A DNA stretch of 53,537 bases, taken from positions 1-53,537 of the IMG/VR virus record IMGVR_UViG_3300031699_000001, one strand, 5' to 3'. Shown here piece by piece: positions 20,887 through 27,914 of this stretch. How positions within the stretch are numbered: position 1 is the first letter of the stretch; the number at the start of each line of letters is the position of its first letter. The position numbers and the translations under genes are program-made. The notes under the pieces were generated by a model that saw only the letters and a program-made list of their open reading frames with translations, had not been told where the DNA came from and ran no database searches. Source of the DNA: a virus.

Positions 20887-21408
20887 TTACGCTCCTTTTA
20901 GTAAATTTTTATTTTCGTATATGTTGCCAATTATTATAAAGTTTTCATAAACGGCATTATTCTCACCCCCGATTCTATCCTCATGTACGACGCTTTTAAA
21001 TAATACACTCATTTGTAATTTTTCATTATAATGCAAACTTATTTGATTTAGGTATTTTATAGTTGGATAACAATGACAATCTTTTATTATAAAAGCACCA
21101 TTATCAAAGCCTATAAACCCTTTAAATACTTGCTTTGTTGTGTCTTTATAAAATCCACTAGCGCAATGAAAACCGCTACTTTCAACTCTATCAAATTGGA
21201 TAATATCACCCTCATATATTTCTTTTCCATTTTTATCTTTTAATCCTGTATATTGAGATATAAAAAAATCCTTCTCATTCAGCTCAAAAACATCACCATC
21301 ACAATTAACTCCATCTGGCATAATATAAACATTATCGTAAACAATGCAATCTGTTTGATTTGGGAAATCATTATCCAATGCATAAGCTCTAAATTTAATT
21401 TCTCTCAT
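20887..21408 (-). CDS. YopX-family protein, 173 residues
   Basis: Shows the YopX signatures REIKFRAYALD at the start, SQYTGLKDKNGKEIYEGDII (about 51-70) and IIGNIYENKNLL at the end. This beta-barrel family is widespread in phages and prophages; no molecular function is established. Here it sits among the first early genes. GGGGGTGAAGAA ribosome site; ATGA overlap with the 35-residue gene. Confidence 0.92.
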   Translation of the reverse strand: MREIKFRAYALDNDFPNQTDCIVYDNVYIMPDGVNCDGDVFELNEKDFFISQYTGLKDKNGKEIYEGDIIQFDRVESSGFHCASGFYKDTTKQVFKGFIGFDNGAFIIKDCHCYPTIKYLNQISLHYNEKLQMSVLFKSVVHEDRIGGENNAVYENFIIIGNIYENKNLLKGA

Positions 21409-21512
21409 TTCTTCACCCCCTTCAATAGCTTTTCAATCTTAGCCTCATTCTCTTTGTTGATCTTAATTTGATCAAGCAATAACTTGTCAACAAAAAATAC
21501 TGATTTTCTCAT
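21405..21512 (-). CDS. Very small protein, 35 residues
   Basis: Hydrophobic start (SVFFVDKLLLDQIKI) then a Lys/Glu helix. AAAGGAGTTGTAAG is a near-perfect ribosome site, and the stop overlaps the YopX start (ATGA). Real by context; no function. Confidence 0.65.
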   Translation of the reverse strand: MRKSVFFVDKLLLDQIKINKENEAKIEKLLKGVKK

Positions 21513-21513
21513 C

Positions 21514-21717
21514 TTACAACTCCTTTAAGTGATCGTTTATAAAATTATTTATTGTTTCGGTAATATATCTTTTCTTTTCCTTTCTATCTACAACGCTAGA
21601 ATCTATTATGTTCACATCCTGCGTCCCTCGTCTTTCATGGAAATTCATCAAAGTAGCTTTATACTCATTGTTTTCTATAGTGATTCTTATGTCGATCATT
21701 TCCATTTCTTTAGTCAT
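21514..21717 (-). CDS. Hypothetical protein, 67 residues
   Basis: Compact alpha/beta protein with RITIENNEYKATLMNF, a paired-strand pattern, and a basic middle (RKEKKRY). AGAAGGAGTTGACTAA ribosome site at the end of the preceding ORF. Function unknown. Confidence 0.65.
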   Translation of the reverse strand: MTKEMEMIDIRITIENNEYKATLMNFHERRGTQDVNIIDSSVVDRKEKKRYITETINNFINDHLKEL

Positions 21718-21849
21718 TTAGTCAACTCCTTCTAATATCTCATATGCTGTTTCTAACATTCTTATATCATCATAGCACATCACTTGTTTTTCACCTTTTG
21801 TCATAGTTCTATAAGTATCAACTATTTCTTTCGCTCTGTATTTATCCAT
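21718..21849 (-). CDS. Very small helical protein, 43 residues
   Basis: Charged helix-forming sequence (YRAKEIVDTYRTM, MLETAYEILEG). AAGGAGTTAAAA before ATG; stop directly abuts the next start. Second gene of the early operon. Confidence 0.6.
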   Translation of the reverse strand: MDKYRAKEIVDTYRTMTKGEKQVMCYDDIRMLETAYEILEGVD

Positions 21850-21859
21850 TTTTAACTCC

Positions 21860-22039
21860 TTATAATAACTCTAATGCTAGTCCCTGTAATCTTACAAGCT
21901 CGCTTGTCTGCGCTGCATCGCAGCTGAAACAATTAGTATCAAATGCGTTCGCAAACAATTCTTTGATCTTGTCAACTCTTTTGTGATTGATCGCTATTTC
22001 CCAGTCAATCAAATGTTGTAATGCTTCAATATGTTTCAA
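21860..22039 (-). CDS. First early gene, 59 residues, TTG start
   Basis: Helical protein with CFSCDAAQ (one Cys-X2-Cys). The frame opens at TTG 22039 behind a perfect AAGGAGAAATAAA site; no ATG is available nearby. It is the first reading frame after the promoter at 22065-22092, with a leader of about 20 bases. Confidence 0.6.
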   Translation of the reverse strand: MKHIEALQHLIDWEIAINHKRVDKIKELFANAFDTNCFSCDAAQTSELVRLQGLALELL

Positions 22040-22064
22040 TTTATTTCTCCTTATTGTTAAGATA

Positions 22065-22092
22065 AGTATATCATATTATTTTAATAAGTCAA
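22065..22092 (-). promoter_or_regulatory. Early promoter TTGACT-N16-TATACT
   Basis: TTGACT (22087-22092) and TATACT (22065-22070) on the minus strand with a 16-base spacer, each 5 of 6 to consensus, in an AT-rich stretch right after the late terminator and before the first early gene. The best candidate for the main early promoter. Confidence 0.7.
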
Positions 22093-22170
22093 GAAAAATA
22101 TTCGTAAATATCTAATTATTTTGATTTATTTAACAATTATTTACATTTGAAGTTATGATTTTAAGTGTTT

Positions 22171-22209
22171 TACTACATGTAGTAGTAGTGTTTTGTAGTT
22201 TTTGTAGTT
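22171..22209. promoter_or_regulatory. Palindrome plus TTGTAGTT repeats, possible operator or origin
   Basis: A 14-bp perfect palindrome TACTACATGTAGTA (22171-22184) runs into AGTAGTG and two TTGTAGTT copies (22193-22200, 22202-22209), all variants of CTACA/TGTAG. It lies in the 226-base gap between late and early regions, about 80 bases upstream of the early promoter. It could bind the Cro-like protein or serve as initiator iterons. Confidence 0.45.
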
Positions 22210-22211
22210 AA

Positions 22212-22239
22212 TAAAAAAGCCCCGTATCTCTACGAGGCT
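22212..22239 (-). terminator. Intrinsic terminator at the end of the late operon
   Basis: Minus strand AGCCTCGTA-GAGA-TACGGGGCT (22239-22218), a 9-bp stem with one G-T pair and a four-base loop, followed by a T-run (A bases 22213-22218 on the plus strand). It lies 26 bases after the last late gene. Confidence 0.88.
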
Positions 22240-22265
22240 CAAGGAGAAAACCGATGAAAAAGGTT

Positions 22266-22814
22266 TTATTTATTTTTACCAAACTTAAAGCCAACTTCAA
22301 ATAGACCAGCACCGCCGATATCTTCATATATCTTAACGGCTATACCGCCACCGATAAAAGGCTCAATCAGTTTGCAGTTAGTAAAATATCTTCTATACAT
22401 TACACCAACATATATATCCGGCGTTATTGTTTTGTCAATCCCGGCAAGTGCAAATAAACTTAATGAATGTTGAAAGCTAAATGTAGCTTTTAGGGCTTCA
22501 TTTGTTTTGTTAAGTCTATCATATAAGTTGTCTATTATGATTGTATCGGCCTTTATAATATCTTGCTGGTTAAGTATTATTTCGTCCTTTTTTGCAGAGC
22601 TTAGATACTTAATAGTTTCTTTTGTAATAGGATTTTCCAGTAAGTTGTTAATAGTATTTTCACGCTCTGTAAGCAATTTTTCTTTGTTTTGTAGTATAAT
22701 ATTATTCTCTTGAATTATCTTGCTTGTAGCTAATCTATGCCACCATAGAAGAAACGCTATAACTAATAGACTAATGAAAAGTGCTATGCTTAATATCCAT
22801 ATTGCTTTTTTCAT
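22266..22814 (-). CDS. Membrane-anchored coiled-coil protein with a beta-rich end (spanin-like candidate), 182 residues
   Basis: A signal-anchor helix (about 5-24), a periplasmic Asn/Glu/Lys coiled coil (about 32-110) and a C-terminal region of alternating strands (FSFQHSLSLFALAG, YVGVMYRRYF, EPFIGGGIAVKIYED, LFEVGFKFG) ending like an outer-membrane barrel. This could link inner and outer membranes as a spanin does, but the beta end is unusual for that class. Last gene before the terminator, next to the holin. The function is inferred from place and topology. Confidence 0.6.
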   Translation of the reverse strand: MKKAIWILSIALFISLLVIAFLLWWHRLATSKIIQENNIILQNKEKLLTERENTINNLLENPITKETIKYLSSAKKDEIILNQQDIIKADTIIIDNLYDRLNKTNEALKATFSFQHSLSLFALAGIDKTITPDIYVGVMYRRYFTNCKLIEPFIGGGIAVKIYEDIGGAGLFEVGFKFGKNK

Positions 22815-23008
22815 TTCTTTTTCTTTATTGATGCTGAGATTTCATCTTTAAATTTATCAACTGAACTTGTACCTAATACTGCAAAAGTAATCCACATATA
22901 TACATCCGATGGTATTTTACCATACCACAATAATATAGTAGAAAGTCCCATTACAAGAAACCTTCTACTTAAAAACAATCTCATTAACCGCTGTTTTAAT
23001 TCGTCCAT
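22811..23008 (-). CDS. Holin candidate, 65 residues
   Basis: Two hydrophobic helices (about 17-29 and 36-47) and a Lys-rich C-terminus (ISASIKKKK), the class II holin layout. Met1 and Met9 offer two starts as in dual-start holins, though neither has a strong ribosome site. ATGA overlap with the spanin-like gene. Would form the membrane lesion for lysis. Confidence 0.65.
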   Translation of the reverse strand: MDELKQRLMRLFLSRRFLVMGLSTILLWYGKIPSDVYMWITFAVLGTSSVDKFKDEISASIKKKK

Positions 23009-23012
23009 GTTG

Positions 23013-23438
23013 TTAATTTATACTATTTTCCAGAATTAATACCACTCTTACCTTTTTCGACTCCCACCAACCATAGTCTATTTTGTATTCGATAATTCCA
23101 TCATCATCTGTATAGCATTGCAATTCTACCTTTTTACCCAAATTGTAACTTGTAGACCCCTGATAATTTGACGTATAATTACCGTTATATTCTCTTATCG
23201 CAAATGAAACATACTCTGATCCATCCGTGTCTATGTCAAGAACCTGCAAACTTACGCGGATAAGAGATTGCTTATTGCTTACATAGCTCCCAAGATCAGC
23301 TTGAACCCATTCACCTTCATTGTTATAATCAACATATACCCATCCATCAAACATAGTGTATCCATGCTTATTAAGCCCCGAAAACATTGGCATTGTTAAT
23401 AAGATTAACACCAACAAAATGCTTATAATTTTTTTCAT
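23013..23438 (-). CDS. Exported beta-rich protein, 141 residues, related to the lipoprotein
   Basis: A typical signal peptide (MKKIISILLVLILLTMPMFS) without a lipobox. The mature part repeats the pattern seen in the lipoprotein at 4192-4833: DLGSYVSNKQSLIRVSLQ and TDDDGIIEYKIDYG correspond to DVGSLVGHKQKLLIRV and TDDVGVVEWYQDNG. This suggests homologous beta-sandwich domains. It lies in the lysis cluster; role unknown. Confidence 0.75.
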   Translation of the reverse strand: MKKIISILLVLILLTMPMFSGLNKHGYTMFDGWVYVDYNNEGEWVQADLGSYVSNKQSLIRVSLQVLDIDTDGSEYVSFAIREYNGNYTSNYQGSTSYNLGKKVELQCYTDDDGIIEYKIDYGWWESKKVRVVLILENSIN

Positions 23439-23451
23439 AATAACCTCCCAG

Positions 23452-23886
23452 TTACTTTATTAAATTAGATAGCCAAAATACAGGGATAGAAATAAATCCC
23501 CATAGTATAAAATGTATTATATCAACTTGACCCATTATGTTTAACTTGATTGTTTTACTCCCAATTTTTATTTCTGTTGCATAATACCATAAGTTTAAGT
23601 TTAAAATCTTGTTAAATAATATACCATAGCCTAATTCTATAAGGCTACAAATTACAGCACCAAAAAGCATAAATAATACTAGAAAATCTAATAACTTAAA
23701 TATAGGTATATAGGTTATCCAGAATAAAATAAGCCCACCCGTACCGTAAACAAATATATTAAGCAGTGGCTTTAGTTTTTTAAGTATTTCTATTATACCC
23801 TTAACGCCTTCTAGCTGTCTTGTTATCCAATCAACTATAAATCCGAGTCCACCCATTAACAAAAATACTAATAATATTAGTTTCAT
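23452..23886 (-). CDS. Multi-pass membrane protein (CmpB-like), 144 residues
   Basis: About four transmembrane helices (2-18, 43-60, 66-84, 121-141). The block LIELGYGILFNKIL followed by LNLWYYATEI and LNIMGQVDIIHFILW resembles the putative ABC-transporter type IV (CmpB) membrane family. In a phage lysis cluster it may act as a holin-like or antiholin-like protein. ATGA overlap with the gene upstream. Confidence 0.65.
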   Translation of the reverse strand: MKLILLVFLLMGGLGFIVDWITRQLEGVKGIIEILKKLKPLLNIFVYGTGGLILFWITYIPIFKLLDFLVLFMLFGAVICSLIELGYGILFNKILNLNLWYYATEIKIGSKTIKLNIMGQVDIIHFILWGFISIPVFWLSNLIK

Positions 23887-24131
23887 AATCTATTCTCCTT
23901 TTTAAGTTTTTCTCTTAACTCATATTCTAATTGTTTATTTTTATTTATTACTGTTTGATAACTTGATACTCGCTTTTTCTCAATAAATACTTCAATTTCT
24001 GGCTTTTCAATATCGGCTGTTCTTTGCTGTTTTTTCATTAAATTAAAGATTTTTGAGCGTATTTGAATATCACGATACCACAGAATTAAAACAGGAATTA
24101 GAATAATTATAGCACTAAAAATATATTTCAT
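23883..24131 (-). CDS. Inner-membrane spanin-like candidate, 82 residues
   Basis: N-terminal transmembrane helix (3-18) followed by a basic and charged stretch and a C-terminal coiled coil (KNKQLEYELREKLKKENRL). This is the layout of short i-spanins, and the place beside the holin-like genes agrees. It overlaps the zinc-ribbon gene by 17 bases. No proline-rich region. Confidence 0.55.
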   Translation of the reverse strand: MKYIFSAIIILIPVLILWYRDIQIRSKIFNLMKKQQRTADIEKPEIEVFIEKKRVSSYQTVINKNKQLEYELREKLKKENRL

Positions 24132-24291
24132 GGTTACTCTCTAACCTTATTAAAGTATCATCGCTTATCTCTTCTTGCTCTTCATATATACACGCTGAGC
24201 ATCTTGAATAAGAATATTTTTTACTACCCAGCATTATTACTTTTGGCATAGATAATGTTTTATTATAGCACATAGGACATTCTCTATTCAT
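24115..24291 (-). CDS. Small zinc-ribbon protein, 58 residues
   Basis: Cys5 and Cys8 (ECPMCY) and Cys31/Cys34 (RCSACI) form a four-Cys ribbon; the tail is acidic. It starts by ATGA overlap with the stop of the cysteine-peptidase gene and overlaps the spanin-like start. Below usual length cut-offs but the coupling supports it. Confidence 0.7.
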   Translation of the reverse strand: MNRECPMCYNKTLSMPKVIMLGSKKYSYSRCSACIYEEQEEISDDTLIRLESNHEIYF

Positions 24292-24764
24292 TGTAATTCA
24301 ATCTTTATAAGTTTAGTTATATCTTTATTTTGCAGACGTTTTTCTTTACCGTTTTCTACGTCAAATATCATCCAAGTGTTAGCTTCTTTTCGCAATACGT
24401 TAACATAATGACCGCCACCCGATCGGTGAATAATTCTAGCAATCCAGTAAGTTCTATCTTCTTCATAATAATTTTTATAATTTAAATCATTTACAATACT
24501 TGTATTTATGATAAATCTTAATCTATCCAACATTAAAAAACTTGCTCTATTTTCTACTGTTTTTTTATCATATAGATATTCGTAGCATTTATTTTCTTTT
24601 ATGATATCATTAAGCTCTTTCGGAGTCATGTCAAGTATATTAGCAAGTGAAGTAACAAGGCACCCCCAGCGTGAAATGTAGTCAATCCAACCCCGATATT
24701 TTTCGTTGCATTGAGTCATTATCTCATTGCCATATTTTTTATCTGTTTGTGTATTTTTTAGCAT
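24288..24764 (-). CDS. C39-like cysteine peptidase fold protein, 158 residues
   Basis: The triad pattern of the papain-like C39 type is visible: Gln18, Cys35 in SRWGCLVTSLANIL, His119 in SGGGHYVNVL and Asp135 in WMIFDVENG. No signal peptide. It may be a peptidoglycan or peptide hydrolase of the lysis cluster, or a tail-associated protease. The catalytic reading is strong, the substrate is not known. Confidence 0.78.
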   Translation of the reverse strand: MLKNTQTDKKYGNEIMTQCNEKYRGWIDYISRWGCLVTSLANILDMTPKELNDIIKENKCYEYLYDKKTVENRASFLMLDRLRFIINTSIVNDLNYKNYYEEDRTYWIARIIHRSGGGHYVNVLRKEANTWMIFDVENGKEKRLQNKDITKLIKIELQ

Positions 24765-25118
24765 TTATTTTACTCCAAACCATATTAAAGTTAATATTAC
24801 AGCTATAGGGAAAACCCAACCTTTTAACACTTCTATACCTATCAAAAATGTATTTTTTATTCTTTTCTCTCTTAGTGCATCAATAGTTTGTTTATCAAGT
24901 TCAATATGTTCTAACTTATATTCAATTTTGTCGATCCTATCATCATGATCATTACATATTCTATTAAGTTTTACTACAACACTTTCAATTCTTTTCATAG
25001 AATCTTTTAGCAAATCATGTGCTTCTATTTTGAATTGTGTTATGTCGGTCTTTAATTCTTTTTTCATAGTTTCTATTATACCTAAGAAAAACTCTATATC
25101 ACCTTTATCCATACTCAT
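24765..25118 (-). CDS. XhlA-like coiled-coil tail-anchored membrane protein, 117 residues
   Basis: A long helical, heptad-containing N-terminal part (about 10-90, with VVKLNRICNDHDDRIDKIEY) and one C-terminal transmembrane helix (WVFPIAVILTLIWFGV), the XhlA layout of holin helpers. I start at ATG 25118 behind AAAGGATATGATATT; an in-frame TTG six codons upstream lacks a site. Likely part of the holin complex. Confidence 0.65.
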   Translation of the reverse strand: MSMDKGDIEFFLGIIETMKKELKTDITQFKIEAHDLLKDSMKRIESVVVKLNRICNDHDDRIDKIEYKLEHIELDKQTIDALREKRIKNTFLIGIEVLKGWVFPIAVILTLIWFGVK

Positions 25119-25136
25119 AATATCATATCCTTTCAA

Positions 25137-25553
25137 TTATATCAATATATTTTTTAATTCACCTATTGTTTTAGCTTTTTCGATAGATGCATATACTTTA
25201 TCATACTTAGTTGTATCTTTTGTCATTATATAGTCGATGTCTTGACTAACAATATTTCCAAGCTGTAATTTTACTTTTGCCTTTGCATCTTCTAACAACT
25301 CTGCTTCAGTTTTTAGTCTCCATACACCCGCTTCTTCTATAATCTCATGTTTTGTGTAAGTGTATTCAATCTGCATTGTAGGCTCATCAAATTCTTTTGC
25401 ATGTATTGTTTTTGTAACCCCACCACGATATATTTTGATATACTCGGGCTTTCCGTTATCTGGATTTCCAACAAATATATCGCTGTCAAGTTTTTCATCT
25501 CGAAGTATATCAAGATACTTGCCACCTGTTCTTACTTTTACAAATTCATTCAT
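25137..25553 (-). CDS. Probable tail-fibre associated or assembly protein, 138 residues
   Basis: Beta-rich N-terminal half (YLDILRDEKLDSDIFVG, YIKIYRGG) and a helical C-terminal half (AELLEDAKAKVKLQLGNIV). It directly follows the fibre gene with an AAGGAGAAAAAA site, the usual place of fibre chaperones or caps. No named family recognised. Confidence 0.6.
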   Translation of the reverse strand: MNEFVKVRTGGKYLDILRDEKLDSDIFVGNPDNGKPEYIKIYRGGVTKTIHAKEFDEPTMQIEYTYTKHEIIEEAGVWRLKTEAELLEDAKAKVKLQLGNIVSQDIDYIMTKDTTKYDKVYASIEKAKTIGELKNILI

Positions 25554-25563
25554 TTTTTTCTCC

Positions 25564-27273
25564 TTATGCTGAAATTTCTATTTTAACGTTAACATAATAA
25601 TCTTGCGCTACAAGTGCAGCTGATACTCCACTATCTTGTACCATCCCTATTCCGTTTGTGGCAGATTGCAGTTTGATATTGTTGGTGTCAATTCCAATCC
25701 ATCCGTAAGAAACATCATTACCGGACGAGCCTAAGGATCCAGAATATACACCCATTATGTTTGCCTCACTCCCATCTGTCGAAACAAGAAAATTATACAA
25801 ACAATCTTTCATAGAAATTCCCATATTGTGGGTTATATTATTATCATCGTTTTTGTTAGTAGTGCCTTCGTTTACATCACATGTTTTGCCATTACCGAAT
25901 GTAATTTGACGACCATCTGTGAATATTCCAGTTCCATCAACACTATAGATTGTTAGAGTTCCAGCATTTCCCGTTGGTGCAGAGTCGGCTAAAACAATAA
26001 AATTATTCAGACTTGTTGCTTCTTGGCCATGCTGTCCTGTCAAGTCGGTACTATCTGACTGATTATCATATACGAAGTTAGAAAATCCTACATGAACATT
26101 AGACCAATCTGATCTATTATACCACCCTGATTCTATATGGCTATAGCAATGTTCTACGTTTAGATATGTCCCATCTGATTTCAGATCTACATAATCACCG
26201 TCTAAATACAAATAGAATTGTGTCAAAACATTTCCTTTATATTTTATATTTCCTACAACTTTTGTTAGTCCATCACCATTATTTTGTACTCTTATTTCTC
26301 TATTAGTTTGTGTATTTATAGCTGTTAATGTGCCAGTAAATAATCCCGTTGTCGCTGAATGAGGGATTAAAACAGTTTCAATAAAATCCGTTGTAGCCGC
26401 TGTATAATCCGTTATAACAGAATAAGTTTTATTTAATTTATTTAATATTCGATAAGTTGTTCCATTGCTGTATAAAATTATCTTACTTTGATTTAGATTT
26501 AATGCAATAGATGCTAACCCCTCAAATGTTTCCGCTCCGTCTGGAGTAAGAGTTAATATCCCTGTCCCGATGTTTTCTAAATAGAAAGTCAATCCTTTTG
26601 CGGATGCCGCTGTTGGCATTGTAATTGCAAAAGTTCCGCTACCTGAAATATATTTATCATATAATTTTACCGTATAAGTAGTTGTAACGGCTTTTACTTT
26701 ATTCCATCTAGGTTCATCATTTGTAAAAGTAAGCGTTGCTCCATCACTTGTAAATGTTGCAAATGCTACTTCATAAGCTGTTGGAGGTGTTGTATCACAT
26801 GAAAAAGTATAAGTTGGTTCTATTTCTGAGTCATACGTTCCTGCTGCAACCGCTCTTTGCCTTGTAGAAGTTGAACTCTGATTATAGCTAAACTTTGCAT
26901 AATTTACATTTACCCCACCCGTATCTGCACTTGCTATAGCTTGATCGGTCGCTAGCGCAATATCTATAATAATAGGTATGTCATGTGCGGTCATTGCAGG
27001 TGGTAGTGCTGTCCAATCAGTAGGCGTTTTAACTTCAAATGAAGCCTTAACCCTTCCCGCTGTCCAACTTAGAGTATGACCTGCACCCTGACTTACTGTC
27101 AACCCACTTATTATAATACTGCTTGTTGTATTTAATAAATCCTGTGATATTTGTCCACTATATTCCCTTTGATTCCAAAAATCTCTTATTAAGTCCTGTC
27201 CATTATATCGATCACCGACGGCTTCCGGCACTTCACTAACATTTAGTATTGGATTGTGGTATCTTGTTTCCAT
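25564..27273 (-). CDS. Tail fibre / receptor-binding protein, 569 residues
   Basis: The start (ETRYHNPILNVSEVPEAVGD) is a baseplate-attachment type segment; the rest is Gly/Thr/Ser/Asn-rich beta structure, with a KYISGSGTFAITMPTAASAK module near 210-230 and a lectin-like C-terminal half. No sialidase, lyase or chaperone domain is visible. It lies between baseplate wedge genes and the fibre-associated gene. Determines host contact, by inference from place and composition. Confidence 0.8.
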   Translation of the reverse strand: METRYHNPILNVSEVPEAVGDRYNGQDLIRDFWNQREYSGQISQDLLNTTSSIIISGLTVSQGAGHTLSWTAGRVKASFEVKTPTDWTALPPAMTAHDIPIIIDIALATDQAIASADTGGVNVNYAKFSYNQSSTSTRQRAVAAGTYDSEIEPTYTFSCDTTPPTAYEVAFATFTSDGATLTFTNDEPRWNKVKAVTTTYTVKLYDKYISGSGTFAITMPTAASAKGLTFYLENIGTGILTLTPDGAETFEGLASIALNLNQSKIILYSNGTTYRILNKLNKTYSVITDYTAATTDFIETVLIPHSATTGLFTGTLTAINTQTNREIRVQNNGDGLTKVVGNIKYKGNVLTQFYLYLDGDYVDLKSDGTYLNVEHCYSHIESGWYNRSDWSNVHVGFSNFVYDNQSDSTDLTGQHGQEATSLNNFIVLADSAPTGNAGTLTIYSVDGTGIFTDGRQITFGNGKTCDVNEGTTNKNDDNNITHNMGISMKDCLYNFLVSTDGSEANIMGVYSGSLGSSGNDVSYGWIGIDTNNIKLQSATNGIGMVQDSGVSAALVAQDYYVNVKIEISA

Positions 27274-27283
27274 TCAATTCTCC

Positions 27284-27913
27284 TTATATCGTTCTTAATT
27301 CATAAAATGTCGTACCTACTGTATAACCTAAAACTATTACAATATAAGCAGGTATTATATTTTGTATATTTATTTCAATTAAATCTAAAACGGCTGAAGT
27401 TACGGTTGCACCTAAATCAATATAGATATTGCCTTTGATTTGATATTCAAGCCCCGTGCCTAATAATGCAAGCCCTAAGTTTAGGTCAACCCCGTCAACT
27501 CCCATCGTTCCCCAATAGTAGCCTGACGGAATATTTCCATCACCGCCCATTATCCAGTCATCATTATTTATGTTAGAATATAAAACCGCATTAAGTCCGG
27601 TTACGGCATCTATTCTAATTTTAATGTCTTCTTCCCATAAACTTCTTTTTCTATGGCCTTGTATTGCATTCCAGATTTTTACTCTTTTTTGTCTAGGCGT
27701 ATCGCTTGATAATATCTCGGCTGCAAGTAGAAAGCCTAAATCATCAAGCTGTACATCCGGACATATAACAGGATCATTCCAATAGTTAATTATTAAAAGT
27801 TCATTTTTCCAACTTGCTATATAACTATTTATCTTATCGATAAGAGCCTGACCATCTGTATTTAGATTGTCAATGAGTAATTTAGGCATTAACTTTGTTA
27901 CATCTGGTATCAT
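27284..27913 (-). CDS. Baseplate wedge protein, P2 gpI-like, 209 residues
   Basis: Short helical opening (MPKLLIDNLNTDGQALIDKI), a LAAEILSSDTPRQKRVKIWN stretch typical of the GpI/DUF2612 group, then a beta-rich end. It lies directly between a gpJ-like wedge and the fibre gene, as in P2-type and Mu-type baseplates. Likely joins the wedge to the fibre. Confidence 0.72.
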   Translation of the reverse strand: MIPDVTKLMPKLLIDNLNTDGQALIDKINSYIASWKNELLIINYWNDPVICPDVQLDDLGFLLAAEILSSDTPRQKRVKIWNAIQGHRKRSLWEEDIKIRIDAVTGLNAVLYSNINNDDWIMGGDGNIPSGYYWGTMGVDGVDLNLGLALLGTGLEYQIKGNIYIDLGATVTSAVLDLIEINIQNIIPAYIVIVLGYTVGTTFYELRTI

Positions 27914-27914
27914 T

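Noticed and set aside
25337-25525. Second minus-strand frame inside the fibre-associated gene
   Set aside because: Out-of-frame overlap within a gene that has a good start; no ribosome site or domain.
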